In this document: positions 17,623-26,911 of the stretch, piece after piece | How positions within the stretch are numbered: the first letter of the stretch is position 1 | Layout: the number at the start of each line of letters is the position of its first letter | Assembly: GCA_903870145.1 (NCBI GenBank) | Contig: CAIQBO010000028.1 | Coordinates: forward strand, 1 to 64,000 | Direction: 5' to 3' | Source of the DNA: an uncultured Burkholderiales bacterium | GTDB taxonomy: Bacteria; Pseudomonadota; Gammaproteobacteria; Burkholderiales; Burkholderiaceae_C | Length of the DNA stretch: 64,000 bases | Made by a program: the position numbers and the translations under genes | Notes under the pieces: model-generated | What the model was told of the DNA's origin: nothing | Database searches by the model: none | The model's input: the letters and a program-made list of their open reading frames with translations, nothing else

Positions 17623-18873
17623 ATGGGAAGCTTTGATTTATCGGTACTTTTTTTCTTGCAAATGGCATGTATCTTGGCCACGTGCAAGGCCATGGGCTGG
17701 TTGTTTGCGCGCTTGGGCCAGTCCCAAGTTGTGAGCGAAATGATTGCCGGCGTGGCCTTGGGCCCCTCTTTGTTGGGCTGGCTCTGGCCGGCCGGCAGTG
17801 CTTGGTTGTTTCCCGCGGAATCCAAACCCATTTTGTTTGCCGTGGCCCAGTTGGGCTTGGTGCTGTACATGTTTTTGATTGGCTGTGAACTGGATTTGGA
17901 GACGCTGCGCGCAAAAATGGGCGCTGCCGCCAGCGTATCTTTGGCTGGCATTTTGGCACCCTTTGCTTTGGGCACGGGTTTGGCCATTTATCTGCATGAA
18001 TTGCCCGGTTTTTTTGCGTCTTCCATGTCGACCGCGCAAGCCATGTTGTTCATGGGGGCAGCGATGTCGATCACGGCATTTCCCATGCTGGCCCGCATCA
18101 TTCATGAGCAAGGTTTGTCTAAGACTGCCCTTGGCAGTTTGGCCCTGACGGCAGGGGCACTTGACGACGCTGCAGCGTGGTGCGTATTGGCCGTGGTCTT
18201 GGCCAGCTTTCAGCAAAACATCATGATTGCTGTTGTGGCCTTGGCTGGCAGTGTGGCTTATGCCTTGCTGTGTTGGTTTGGCATTGCACCCTTGATGAAG
18301 CGCTGGAGCCGCAGTATGGAGCAAACGGGCCAGTTGAGCACCTCTGCATTGGCCACTGTATTGATGTTGGTGGTGATGGGCGCATGGTTCACCGACACGA
18401 TCCAAATTTACGCTGTGTTTGGCGCATTTCTGATGGGTGTGGCCATGCCAAGAGGGGTTTTAACCCAATCCCTGCACGCTCAAATTTACCCTTTGACCAC
18501 GGCCTTTTTATTGCCGGTGTTCTTCATTTATTCGGGGCTGAACACTCAAATTGGTTTGCTGAACTCGCCTGGCATGTGGCTGATTGCGGTGGCCGTTTTA
18601 CTTTGTGCGGTGCTTGGCAAAGGCGCCGCTTGTTATGCCGCTGCGCGCTGGCATGGGTTTGGTCAGCGTGAAGCCTTGGGCGTGGGTGCGCTGATGAACG
18701 CCAGAGGCTTGATGGAGTTGATTATTTTGAACATTGGCCTGCAAAGCGGCATCATTCAAGCGCCGCTGTTTGCCATCATGGTCTTGATGGCGGTGGTGAC
18801 CACGCTGATGGCCACGCCCATATTTTCCTGGCTCTACCCACGCGATCAGCGGGCCGCACCCCCGCTTTTGTAA
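17623..18873 (+). CDS. CPA2 family cation:proton antiporter
   Basis: A 416-residue inner-membrane protein with about twelve hydrophobic segments of the monovalent cation:proton antiporter-2 family (Kef/NapA-like). The GALDDAAAW motif (about residues 176-184) holds the paired aspartates of the ion-binding site in electrogenic CPA2 members. There is no C-terminal TrkA-N domain, so it is a short Na+/H+ antiporter-like form rather than a full Kef channel. The chosen ATG at 17623 leads straight into the first helix. It is divergent from the TPR gene across 70 bases. Ion specificity is not visible. Confidence 0.85.
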   Translation: MGSFDLSVLFFLQMACILATCKAMGWLFARLGQSQVVSEMIAGVALGPSLLGWLWPAGSAWLFPAESKPILFAVAQLGLVLYMFLIGCELDLETLRAKMGAAASVSLAGILAPFALGTGLAIYLHELPGFFASSMSTAQAMLFMGAAMSITAFPMLARIIHEQGLSKTALGSLALTAGALDDAAAWCVLAVVLASFQQNIMIAVVALAGSVAYALLCWFGIAPLMKRWSRSMEQTGQLSTSALATVLMLVVMGAWFTDTIQIYAVFGAFLMGVAMPRGVLTQSLHAQIYPLTTAFLLPVFFIYSGLNTQIGLLNSPGMWLIAVAVLLCAVLGKGAACYAAARWHGFGQREALGVGALMNARGLMELIILNIGLQSGIIQAPLFAIMVLMAVVTTLMATPIFSWLYPRDQRAAPPLL

Positions 18874-19011
18874 TTTAGGTACATGAATCCTGTTTCGCCC
18901 TGAACCGGAGTGCCCGCGTCGGATTGTCAACATCGATTTGAATTCAAAAGTTCTCAATTAATGAGTGCTATTTTTCTACAACACCGAGGGTTTTACCCGA
19001 GTGAATAGATA

Positions 19012-19026
19012 TCTAGTTTTACTACA
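19012..19026. promoter_or_regulatory. HexR/RpiR-type operator candidate ahead of TonB receptor
   Basis: TCTAGTTTTACTACA matches the HexR palindrome TGTARTWWWAYTACA at 14 of 15 positions. Its centre (19019) is 25.5 bases from the centre of the adjacent LacI-type box, the same distance as at the amylase promoter. Predicted binder: the glucokinase-HexR fusion encoded at 38562. Confidence 0.65.
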
Positions 19027-19037
19027 CAATCAGATCG

Positions 19038-19051
19038 TGCAATCGTTTACA
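19038..19051. promoter_or_regulatory. LacI-type operator candidate ahead of TonB receptor
   Basis: TGCAATCGTTTACA fits the LacI-family operator TGNAANCGNTTNCA at all fixed positions, with a central CG. It lies about 60 bases before the receptor start. The likely binder is the LacI-family protein encoded at 15265-16275. Confidence 0.65.
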
Positions 19052-19104
19052 TTCAATTTACAGGTTGGCACGCCTTCCAAATTTATTCTCAAAGGTCAAA
19101 AACA

Positions 19105-21873
19105 ATGACAAACAAACTTGAAAAGTCGCGCAAAGCGGCGCGGCAAACCGGCTTCAGGGTCAGCCCTGTTGCGGCTGGCTGCGCTGTTTTGTTGATCAGC
19201 GCCATCGGGGCTGCGCACGCACAGCAAGCCGCTGGCGAAGTGGTGGTGACGGGCATTCGCGCCTCGATTGAAAGTGCTATTGCAACCAAGCGCAATGCAG
19301 ACGGCATCGTTGAAGCCCTGTCGGCAGAAGACATTGGCAAGTTGCCCGACAGCACGGTGGCTGAGTCGGTATCACGCCTTCCTGGCGTCACGGCGCAGCG
19401 CAACAAGTCAACGGGTCGTGCGCAATCGGTGAGCGTTCGGGGCATGTCACCCGATTTCAACGGCGCGCTGCTCAATGGCCGCGAGCAAGCCTCCACGGGA
19501 GACAGCCGCGGCGTTGAGTTTGACCAATTCCCTGCCGAGTTGTTGGGTTCGGTGATCATTCACAAAACGCCCGAAGCTTCTTTGGTTGGCCAAGGTCTGG
19601 CTTCGACCATTGACCTGCGCACCGTGCGTCCTTTGGACTTTAACAAGCGCACCTTGTCTGCCAGTGCTCGCTCACAACGCTCTGGCGTTGACTCCGGCGC
19701 TGGAGAGGGCAAAGGCGATCGACAATCTTTCTCTTACGTCGATCAGTTTGCCGACCGCACATTGGGTGTGGCACTGGGCTTTACCAAATTCAAAGATGCA
19801 GGCGCCGAGCAGTTGAAGTTCAACTCCTGGGGCGGCTGGAACCGTGACATGACTTACGAAGGCAAAACGGTGCAGGTGCCTGGCGGCTTTACCGCTGACA
19901 CCGAGCAAAGCACCTCCAGCCGCGAAGGCCTGATGGCCGTGGTGCAGTACAAACCCAACAAAGACTTTGAGACGGTGTTGGACGTGTTCCAGTCCAAAGG
20001 CTCATTTGCTTTGAAGAAGACCGGTTTGGAAGGCGCTTTCCTCGAAAACTCTACCTACGATCCGAACGGCACATTGACCAATGCCGTGATCGATTCCAAA
20101 GGTTTTGCCACCAGCGGTACGATCGACAAGTACAAAGGCGTTGTGCGCAATCACCAGGAGTCGGGTGACGACAAGCTCGACTCATGGGGCTGGAACACCA
20201 AAATGAAAGTGGGCGACTGGAGGGCCACTGCGGACTTGTCACAGTCCAAAGTTTCTCGCTTGAGCCAGCGCTATGAAACCACCGCAGGTTTGCCTGGTGA
20301 TGCCAACAAAGGATCCGCCACAGACACCATTTCTTGGACCGGTTTCAATGGTACCAATTTGGCCGATACCGTCTTCAAAACAGGTTTGAACTACTCCGAC
20401 CGCTCCGTGATCAAGTTGACTGACGTGGACGGCTGGAGCGGGGGCGCAGCGTCGCCTCAAGCTGGCTATGTGGCATTACCCTCAGTCACCGACAAAGTTG
20501 ACAACGTTCGTTTTTCCGCGCGTCGCAATGTGGAATACGGGCCCATCTCTTCAGCTGAAGTCGGCATCAATTTTGCCGACCGCACCAAAGTTCGCACCAC
20601 ACAAGAAGGCCGTTTGTTCATCAAAGGCACTGACCCTTATGCTGGCACAACAGTGCCCGGCACTGGCACCAATGTCGCCGGCACCACGGGCTTATCGGTG
20701 GTTTCATGGGACCCTCGTGGTTCATTGGGTCCGATCTATGACTTGGCCAAAAAGGTTGACAGCGACATCTTGAACAAAGACTGGTCTGTCAATGAAAAAG
20801 TCACCACCACCTTTATCAAGGGTGACTTGGATGGAACGATGTTTGGCATGCCCTACCGCGGCAATGTGGGTGCTCAGATGGTCAACACCGATCAAAGCTC
20901 CACTGGCTTTAACGTCGACCGCGCCACGTGCACTGGAAATACTGCGGCAACTTGCCCCGGCATCTCTATTGGCAATGGCAAAACCTACAGCGATTTCAAT
21001 CCCAGCTTGAACCTGAATTTCGATGCAGGAAACGACCAAGTTTGGCGCGTTGGTTTGGCCAAAGTGCTGGCTCGCCCCAGCATGGGTGACATGCGTGCCA
21101 GCATGAATTTCTCTTATGACAGCACGCAAGGTCGCTACACTGGCGACGGCGGCAATCCTGGTTTGGAGCCTTTCCGCGCAAAGTCGTTTGACGTTTCTTA
21201 CGAAAAATACTTTGGCAAAAAAGGTTATGTGAGCATTGCTGGTTTCTACAAGAAACTGGACACTTACATCCTGAAAACTGCCACGCCGTTTGACTTCAAA
21301 GGTTTCGCTGGCGCCGGTTTGCCCTACGGCACGGTGGGCACTTTGACCCGTCCGATCAACGGCGAAGGTGGCGACATCCAAGGTGTTGAGTTGGCTTTGA
21401 ATGCACCCTTCTCCATGTTGACACCTGTCTTGGATGGCTTTGGTTTGATGGCCAACATGTCCAGCACTTCCAGCAGTGTGAGCTTGCCTACAAGCAGTTT
21501 CAGCACTCAGGAAATTGGCAAGGACAAAATCCCATTGCCAGGCTTGTCTAAAAATGTGAACAACTTGCGCTTCTATTACGAGAAGAATGGTTTCCAAGTG
21601 GCCGTGGCAGGGCGTCAACGCTCTGATTTCTTGGGTGAGATCAGCGACTTCCAAGACAACCGCCAGTTGACCTTCATCAAGGGCGAGACCGTGATCGACT
21701 GGCAACTCGGCTACGAGTTCCAACAAGGCCCGGCCAAAGGCTTGTCGCTCCAACTGCAAATGAACAACGCGTCTAACGCACAATTCATGCGCTACAGCAA
21801 TACGCCTGATAACATCGTAGAGAAAGTCAAATACGGCAAGATCTACCTGATGGGCGCGACTTACAAGTTCTAA
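19105..21873 (+). CDS. TonB-dependent outer-membrane receptor for maltodextrin-type alpha-glucans
   Basis: A 922-residue TonB-dependent receptor of the Xanthomonas/Caulobacter type used for carbohydrate uptake. A signal peptide ends near AHA-QQ (residue 39). The EVVVTGIRASIESAI segment (44-58) begins the plug and acts as TonB box region; plug motifs DSTVAESVSRLPGV and SVRGM follow; the rest is a 22-strand barrel ending in an aromatic residue (ATYKF). In Caulobacter the maltodextrin receptor MalA lies beside a tryptophan-halogenase homologue, amylases and a LacI regulator, and the same set surrounds this gene. The substrate is thus inferred from neighbours. A strong terminator follows. Upstream HexR- and LacI-type boxes suggest double control. 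Confidence 0.9.
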   Translation: MTNKLEKSRKAARQTGFRVSPVAAGCAVLLISAIGAAHAQQAAGEVVVTGIRASIESAIATKRNADGIVEALSAEDIGKLPDSTVAESVSRLPGVTAQRNKSTGRAQSVSVRGMSPDFNGALLNGREQASTGDSRGVEFDQFPAELLGSVIIHKTPEASLVGQGLASTIDLRTVRPLDFNKRTLSASARSQRSGVDSGAGEGKGDRQSFSYVDQFADRTLGVALGFTKFKDAGAEQLKFNSWGGWNRDMTYEGKTVQVPGGFTADTEQSTSSREGLMAVVQYKPNKDFETVLDVFQSKGSFALKKTGLEGAFLENSTYDPNGTLTNAVIDSKGFATSGTIDKYKGVVRNHQESGDDKLDSWGWNTKMKVGDWRATADLSQSKVSRLSQRYETTAGLPGDANKGSATDTISWTGFNGTNLADTVFKTGLNYSDRSVIKLTDVDGWSGGAASPQAGYVALPSVTDKVDNVRFSARRNVEYGPISSAEVGINFADRTKVRTTQEGRLFIKGTDPYAGTTVPGTGTNVAGTTGLSVVSWDPRGSLGPIYDLAKKVDSDILNKDWSVNEKVTTTFIKGDLDGTMFGMPYRGNVGAQMVNTDQSSTGFNVDRATCTGNTAATCPGISIGNGKTYSDFNPSLNLNFDAGNDQVWRVGLAKVLARPSMGDMRASMNFSYDSTQGRYTGDGGNPGLEPFRAKSFDVSYEKYFGKKGYVSIAGFYKKLDTYILKTATPFDFKGFAGAGLPYGTVGTLTRPINGEGGDIQGVELALNAPFSMLTPVLDGFGLMANMSSTSSSVSLPTSSFSTQEIGKDKIPLPGLSKNVNNLRFYYEKNGFQVAVAGRQRSDFLGEISDFQDNRQLTFIKGETVIDWQLGYEFQQGPAKGLSLQLQMNNASNAQFMRYSNTPDNIVEKVKYGKIYLMGATYKF

Positions 21874-21924
21874 GAATTTAAAGTCTATTCTTCCCCACCC
21901 AAAAGGGCCTGGGGGAAGACACAT

Positions 21925-21952
21925 GGGGGGGGACTTGTCCCCCCCTTTTTTT
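21925..21952 (+). terminator. Intrinsic terminator after the TonB receptor
   Basis: A G-run and C-run form a stem (GGGGGGG 21926-21932 with CCCCCCC 21939-21945, loop ACTTGT), followed by seven T. It lies between the receptor and the halogenase homologue, so some transcripts should stop here and the halogenase level may be lowered relative to the receptor. Confidence 0.85.
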
Positions 21953-21972
21953 ATTTCAAGCGGGAGTTTCTG

Positions 21973-23484
21973 ATGCAAAACCCTCTGATTCAAAACATTG
22001 TGATTGTGGGCGGCGGCACTGCGGGTTGGATGACGGCCGCAGCCCTGTCAACGGTGCTGCGCGGGCGTTACAACATCCGATTGGTGGAGTCTGATGAGAT
22101 CGGCATTGTGGGGGTGGGGGAAGCCACCATTCCAATGATCCAGCGCTTTAACAAAGTCGTGGGCATTGATGAGAACGAGTTTCTCAAAGCCACCAACGGC
22201 ACTTTCAAATTGGCCATTGAGTTCGTCAATTGGGGCCAGTTGGGCGACCGCTACATGCACGGCTTTGGCCCCATTGGGCAAGACCTGTGGACTGTGCCGT
22301 TTGAGCAATACTGGCACAAAATGCGAGCACAAGGCAAGGCGCAGGACTTGGGGCATTACGCCATCACGCGCGCAGCGGCGCAAGCCAATAAGTTCATGCC
22401 GCCGAACACAGATGTGGCCAATTCGCCTTTGGGCGACATCACCTACGCCTACCACTTTGATGCGAGTTTGTACGCCAAGTTCTTGCGCAAATTGTCGCAA
22501 GAGCGCGGCGTGGTTCGCACTGAAGGAAAAATTATTCAAGTCACTCAACGCGCGAGCGATGACCATGTGGACGCCGTGGTGCTGGACAGTGGCGAGCGCG
22601 TTGCCGGTGAGTTGTTCATTGACTGCTCTGGCTTTCGGGGTCTGCTCATTGAGGAGACTTTGAAGACGGGTTATGAAGATTGGAGCCACTGGCTGCCTTG
22701 CGATCGTGCTTTGGCGGTGCCTTGTGAATCTGCGCCGAAATTGCTGCCCTACACCCGCTCCACGGCCCACCGTGCAGGCTGGCAGTGGCGCATTCCTTTG
22801 CAAAACAGAATTGGCAATGGTCACGTGTTTTGCAGCCAATTTGTGAGCGAAGACGAGGCGGCTGCCACTTTGCTGTCCAACTTGGATGGGCGTCCTTTGG
22901 CTGACCCGCGTTTGATCAAGTTCAACACGGGCATGCGCAAAAAAGTTTGGAATAAAAATGTGGTGGCAGTGGGCTTGTCCAGCGGCTTTTTAGAGCCCTT
23001 GGAGTCCACCAGCATTCATTTGATTCAAGCTGCAGTCTCGCAGTTGATTGAATTTTTTCCGGACCAAGGCTTCAGCGAAATTGACGTTGAGACCTACAAC
23101 CAACAAAGCCGGTTTCAATTTGAACGGATTCGAGATTTCATCATCTTGCACTATCACGCGAACCAACGCACTGATTCAGAATTTTGGAAAGCCTGCGCGC
23201 ACATGGCGGTGCCGCAGTCACTCCAAGAAAAAATTGCGCTGTTTGAAAGCCACGGTCGCATCTTCCGCTTCAATGACGAGTTGTTCTCGCAAGTCGGTTG
23301 GTTGCAAGTGATGCAAGGGCAAAATTTAAAGCCCAGGCATTACAACCCTTTGGTCGATTTACAACCGCAAGAGAGCATTCACGAGTACTTGGAAAGCGTG
23401 CGCACGGTGATCGCTAAGTGCGTTGAGGTCATGCCTGACCACGCAGCCTACATCGCCAAACATTGCGCTGCCCCTGCGATGTGA
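21973..23484 (+). CDS. Flavin-dependent tryptophan-halogenase family protein of the glucan locus
   Basis: A 503-residue FAD-dependent protein of the tryptophan halogenase family. The Rossmann motif GGGTAGW is at 13-19, the halogenase Lys is at position 79 (TFKLAIEF), the WxWxIP motif is complete at 270-275 (WQWRIP), and the LEPLEST segment (340-346) carries the active-site Glu. All residues needed for a halogenase are therefore in place. Members of this family sit next to carbohydrate TonB receptors in Caulobacter and Xanthomonas relatives, where the substrate is not known. GGGAG lies 7 bases before the ATG. It comes 20 bases after the receptor terminator and converges on the amylase gene. 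Confidence 0.88.
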   Translation: MQNPLIQNIVIVGGGTAGWMTAAALSTVLRGRYNIRLVESDEIGIVGVGEATIPMIQRFNKVVGIDENEFLKATNGTFKLAIEFVNWGQLGDRYMHGFGPIGQDLWTVPFEQYWHKMRAQGKAQDLGHYAITRAAAQANKFMPPNTDVANSPLGDITYAYHFDASLYAKFLRKLSQERGVVRTEGKIIQVTQRASDDHVDAVVLDSGERVAGELFIDCSGFRGLLIEETLKTGYEDWSHWLPCDRALAVPCESAPKLLPYTRSTAHRAGWQWRIPLQNRIGNGHVFCSQFVSEDEAAATLLSNLDGRPLADPRLIKFNTGMRKKVWNKNVVAVGLSSGFLEPLESTSIHLIQAAVSQLIEFFPDQGFSEIDVETYNQQSRFQFERIRDFIILHYHANQRTDSEFWKACAHMAVPQSLQEKIALFESHGRIFRFNDELFSQVGWLQVMQGQNLKPRHYNPLVDLQPQESIHEYLESVRTVIAKCVEVMPDHAAYIAKHCAAPAM

Positions 23485-23494
23485 GCAGAGCCCG

Positions 23495-25123
23495 TCAACG
23501 AGGTTGCACCGCCCAGATCTGGACCGATTGAGGCGCTACGGTCAAGGCCTTGCCCGCAACAATTCTCTGCTGCTGGCGTTCTGATGGGTACAGTAGCTGC
23601 AAAGGATCCTGCTCGTTCAATCCGTCCAAAGTGATCTGGGCTTCTTGCTTGCCATAATTGATCAGCACCCAAGTTTGCTCTTTCCCCCACCGGCGCAGAT
23701 AGCGCAAGGTTTGGCCTTGCGCTTGTGCAAATTCATAAGTGCCGCGCGAGAGTGACGTGCGCGTGTTGCGCAGGTGGATCATGTCTTTGTAAAACGCCCA
23801 GAGCGATTGCTTGGTTTGCATTTGCGCTTGGGCGTGATGCGTGGTCACGTTGCCCGCCAAGGCGCGGTAAGGCGTGCCGGTGGTGAAGCCGGCAGTTTGT
23901 GCGTTGCCTTGCCAGCTGTAAGGGCCGCGAATGAAGGGGTCATCTGCCAGGCCTTTTGCGCCAGCCATGCCAATTTCTTCGCCGTAATAAACAAAGGGCG
24001 TGCCGGGCAAGAGCAAATAAGTGGCGGCGGCCAATTTGTAGTGCATTTCATTGCCGTTGACCTGATCCCACATTCGCTTGCCTGCAAATTGGTCGTGGTT
24101 GGAGGCGAAACTGGCCAAGGTGTGCGGCGCTTGCGTGTAGAAGTTGGCCACTTTGGCAATGGCCTGCGCATCGCCCTGGGCCGCTTTGGAAATGTCTGTT
24201 TCCAAACCAAATGCAAATGCTCCGCCACAGATGTCGGGGTTAGCGTAGTCGACTGGTTTGGCTGTTGCTTCACACACCACATAACGTCCGGGGTAGGACT
24301 TGATCAAGCGCGTGAAGTCTGCGGTGAGCGCGCGGCTCTCGGGCTGATCATTCCATTCTTTGGCGCTGTTTTCAATCAGATGCGGCACGGCGTCTAAACG
24401 AAAACCATCAAGCCCCCGGTTCAACCAAAAACGCAAACTGTCTTGGTGGTATTTCACAACTTGCGGGTTTCGCATGTTGAAGTCCGGCATGGGGGCGCCG
24501 AAGGTGGCCAGGTAACTGCCGTGCGGCGTACGGACCCACGGATCTTTGCCCCAGATGTCCCAGCCTTTGGGGGTGTCTTGACGCCACTCAAACCACGCGC
24601 GGTAAGGACTTTGCGGGTTTTGCAGGGTGTCTGCAAACAAGGGGTGCTCTTTGGCACTGTGGTTGAGCACATAGTCCATGATGACCCCGATGCCGCGCGC
24701 GTGGGCTTGCGCGATCAACTCATCAAAGTCTTGCAGCGTGCCGTAGGCCGGCTCAATGGCGCGAAAGTCGGTGGTGGCGTAACCGTGATCGCCATCGGCA
24801 CTTTTCGTGATGGGCATCAGCCAAATGCCGCGTATGCCCAGTTGTTGCAAATCATCCAGCGACTGTGTCAAGCCCTTTAAATCGCCGATGCCGTCGCCAT
24901 TGCTGTCGCGCCAACTGCGAACAAAAATTTCCATGAAAGCGCCATGCTGCCAACCTTCGGGCAAGGCGCTGGGTTGGATCTGGGCCTGGACGGGCGATAA
25001 ATCAATCAGGTCTTGCGCGTGCACAGGGCAAAGCCCAAGCAGCACGCTCCAAGCCCAGCCGCGCCCTGCTTTTTTTGCTGGCACAAGTTTTGAAAAAATG
25101 GTGGCGTGATTCAAATTGTGCAT
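23495..25123 (-). CDS. Periplasmic/secreted alpha-amylase family protein (GH13)
   Basis: A 542-residue GH13 glycoside hydrolase acting on alpha-1,4-glucans. A signal peptide ends near VHA-QD (residue 36). The conserved regions are visible: DYVLNH (150-155), GFRLDAVPH with nucleophile Asp244, VVCEA with acid/base Glu285, and FASNHD with Asp344. It closely resembles the upstream lipoprotein amylase through its whole catalytic part, so the two are likely tandem paralogues with different locations. The ATG at 25123 sits 2 bases after the stop of that gene; a TTG two codons earlier would overlap it. The pair should be one transcript. Confidence 0.9.
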   Translation of the reverse strand: MHNLNHATIFSKLVPAKKAGRGWAWSVLLGLCPVHAQDLIDLSPVQAQIQPSALPEGWQHGAFMEIFVRSWRDSNGDGIGDLKGLTQSLDDLQQLGIRGIWLMPITKSADGDHGYATTDFRAIEPAYGTLQDFDELIAQAHARGIGVIMDYVLNHSAKEHPLFADTLQNPQSPYRAWFEWRQDTPKGWDIWGKDPWVRTPHGSYLATFGAPMPDFNMRNPQVVKYHQDSLRFWLNRGLDGFRLDAVPHLIENSAKEWNDQPESRALTADFTRLIKSYPGRYVVCEATAKPVDYANPDICGGAFAFGLETDISKAAQGDAQAIAKVANFYTQAPHTLASFASNHDQFAGKRMWDQVNGNEMHYKLAAATYLLLPGTPFVYYGEEIGMAGAKGLADDPFIRGPYSWQGNAQTAGFTTGTPYRALAGNVTTHHAQAQMQTKQSLWAFYKDMIHLRNTRTSLSRGTYEFAQAQGQTLRYLRRWGKEQTWVLINYGKQEAQITLDGLNEQDPLQLLYPSERQQQRIVAGKALTVAPQSVQIWAVQPR

Positions 25124-25125
25124 GG

Positions 25126-26793
25126 TCAATTGTTAAGTTGAAAGACGGCGACAGATTGAGCGGGCATCGCCAAGGACACGTTGCCATTGGCAGTGACGGT
25201 GAAACTCTCCACATCACCGAGCAAAGCTTTCCACTTGTCACCCGCTTGCAAATTGTTCAAACTCAGCTGCAAGGGCGCAAGCCCATAGTTGAATACCACC
25301 CACGTTTTTTCTGAACCCAGGACCCGCTGAAAACCCATGCTTTGCTGCTGCGTCCATGCCGCCTCGTAGCTGCCGCGTGAGATCGAGGGCAAAGTGTTGC
25401 GCAAATTCAAAAGGCTTTTGTAAAAACTGTGAATGGATCCGGCAACGCCTATTTGGGTGGCTGCATTTTGACTGCTCACGTTGCCAGAGATGGCCCTGAA
25501 TGCTGTGCCCGTGCTGAAGCCCTTGGCATCCGCGGTCCAACTCATGGGCGTGCGCAGCGCTGCGTCACCCGATAAATTGGCGGCTGCGGCCATGCCTATT
25601 TCTTCTCCGTAATAAATAAACGGCGTACCAGGCATCAACAAGTAACTGGCCGCAGCCAATTTGTATTGAGCGATGTTGCCTTGGACTTGGTCCCACAATC
25701 GTTTGCCGGCAAAGCTGTCGTGGTTGGAGACAAATGCAGACAGTGCAGGGCTGCTGGTTTTGTAATAGGCATTGAGCTTTGCAATGGCATTGACATCGCC
25801 TTGCGCTGCGCCAGTGATGGCATCTTTCAAATCAAATGCAAAGGCTGCACCGCAAGACGTTGCAGCGGCAAAAGCCTGTGGGTTGGCCGGCGCTTCGCAA
25901 ACCATGAAGCGCTGTGGATACTGCATGACGGTTTGGCGAACTTTGTTCATCACCGTGTGATTTTCTGGCTGACTCTCCCACGCGCTGGGCCCGTTTTCCA
26001 CCAAATTCCCGACTGCATCAAAGCGAAATCCATCGACCCCTTTGTTCAACCAAAACCGCATGTTGTCGTGATGGAAGTTTTCTACATCTTTTTGCTTCCA
26101 ATTGAAGTCCGGCATGCTGGCGGTGAACCCTGCGAAGTAATAGCCATTGCCCCAACTGCTGGGGTACCAAGGGTTTTTTCCGTAGATGCCCCAACCCGCA
26201 GGTGCTGGGTTTTGCCACACAAAGTAGTCGCGCTGTGCATGGGTGCTTGACGAGGCCGCATTCAAAAACAAAGGGTGCTGGTTGCTGCTGTGGTTGATGA
26301 CGTAATCGATGACCACACCCATGCCCCGCAGGTGTGCCTGGGTCAAGAGTTTTTCAAAGTCAGCCATGGCGCCGTAGTCGAGCTCTATGCCTCGGTAGTT
26401 TGTGACGGCATAGCCATGGTCTCTGTCTGAACTTTGCGTGACGGGGAGCAACCACAGGCCCTTGACGCCCAAGTCTTGCAAATAATCCAAGCGGTCTATC
26501 AGGCCCTGCAGATCACCGACGCCGTCGCCATTGCTGTCTTGGTAGGCGCGCACATGAATTTGCATGAAGGCCCCTTGAGACCAATTCGCTGGCAGACTGC
26601 TGGCGGCGAGCATGCTGACCGCGCCGGCATCGGGCACCAACAGCGCACTGCCATTGTCCTGGCCACTGGCCGTGGTGGGGGCACCACCCCCACTGGCGCC
26701 GCAGGCGCACAGCGAAAACAAGCCCACGCAAAGGGCAAGATGTCGAAAGCGGCAAATCGACTTGCGGATGGCGTGAGGGTCGATAATTTTCAA
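25126..26793 (-). CDS. Lipoprotein alpha-amylase (GH13), probably outer-membrane anchored
   Basis: A 555-residue GH13 enzyme with a lipoprotein signal: basic N-terminus, hydrophobic core and lipobox LCAC, giving a lipidated Cys31 followed by a Gly/Ser-rich linker. Catalytic residues are Asp259 (GFRFDAV), Glu300 (MVCEA) and Asp359 (FVSNHD). I place the start at a TTG (26793) because AGAGG lies just upstream and a compact lipoprotein signal results; no in-frame ATG precedes the signal, and a TTG at 26865 is the other option. It is divergent from the pullulanase gene and shares with it a region holding LacI- and HexR-type boxes. Role: trimming polymer at the membrane to feed the TonB receptor. 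Confidence 0.87.
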   Translation of the reverse strand: MKIIDPHAIRKSICRFRHLALCVGLFSLCACGASGGGAPTTASGQDNGSALLVPDAGAVSMLAASSLPANWSQGAFMQIHVRAYQDSNGDGVGDLQGLIDRLDYLQDLGVKGLWLLPVTQSSDRDHGYAVTNYRGIELDYGAMADFEKLLTQAHLRGMGVVIDYVINHSSNQHPLFLNAASSSTHAQRDYFVWQNPAPAGWGIYGKNPWYPSSWGNGYYFAGFTASMPDFNWKQKDVENFHHDNMRFWLNKGVDGFRFDAVGNLVENGPSAWESQPENHTVMNKVRQTVMQYPQRFMVCEAPANPQAFAAATSCGAAFAFDLKDAITGAAQGDVNAIAKLNAYYKTSSPALSAFVSNHDSFAGKRLWDQVQGNIAQYKLAAASYLLMPGTPFIYYGEEIGMAAAANLSGDAALRTPMSWTADAKGFSTGTAFRAISGNVSSQNAATQIGVAGSIHSFYKSLLNLRNTLPSISRGSYEAAWTQQQSMGFQRVLGSEKTWVVFNYGLAPLQLSLNNLQAGDKWKALLGDVESFTVTANGNVSLAMPAQSVAVFQLNN

Positions 26794-26886
26794 AAAACCT
26801 CTATGGGGCAACTTCAAAGCCGTGAATGTAGAAAAGCTACAGATTTTCTGTCTTTCATGGCCCAATATATTCAGTGTTTACCCTAT

Positions 26887-26900
26887 ATCAATCGATTACA
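26887..26900. promoter_or_regulatory. LacI-type operator candidate between amylase and pullulanase
   Basis: ATCAATCGATTACA; read on the minus strand (TGTAATCGATTGAT) it fits 8 of 10 fixed positions of TGNAANCGNTTNCA, with one perfect half and the central CG. The centre is 26893.5. Confidence 0.5.
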
Positions 26901-26911
26901 TGCTGATTTTT

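Larger units (their letters stand above)
18874..19104. promoter_or_regulatory. Promoter region of the TonB-dependent receptor
   Basis: A 231-base gap with an A+T-rich distal half. It carries a HexR-type box (19012-19026) and a LacI-type box (19038-19051), listed separately. No terminator with a T-tract for the antiporter gene is obvious. Confidence 0.7.

Noticed and set aside
17553-17987. Upstream extension of the TPR protein
   Set aside because: It is antisense to the antiporter gene; the signal peptide at 17552 marks the true start.
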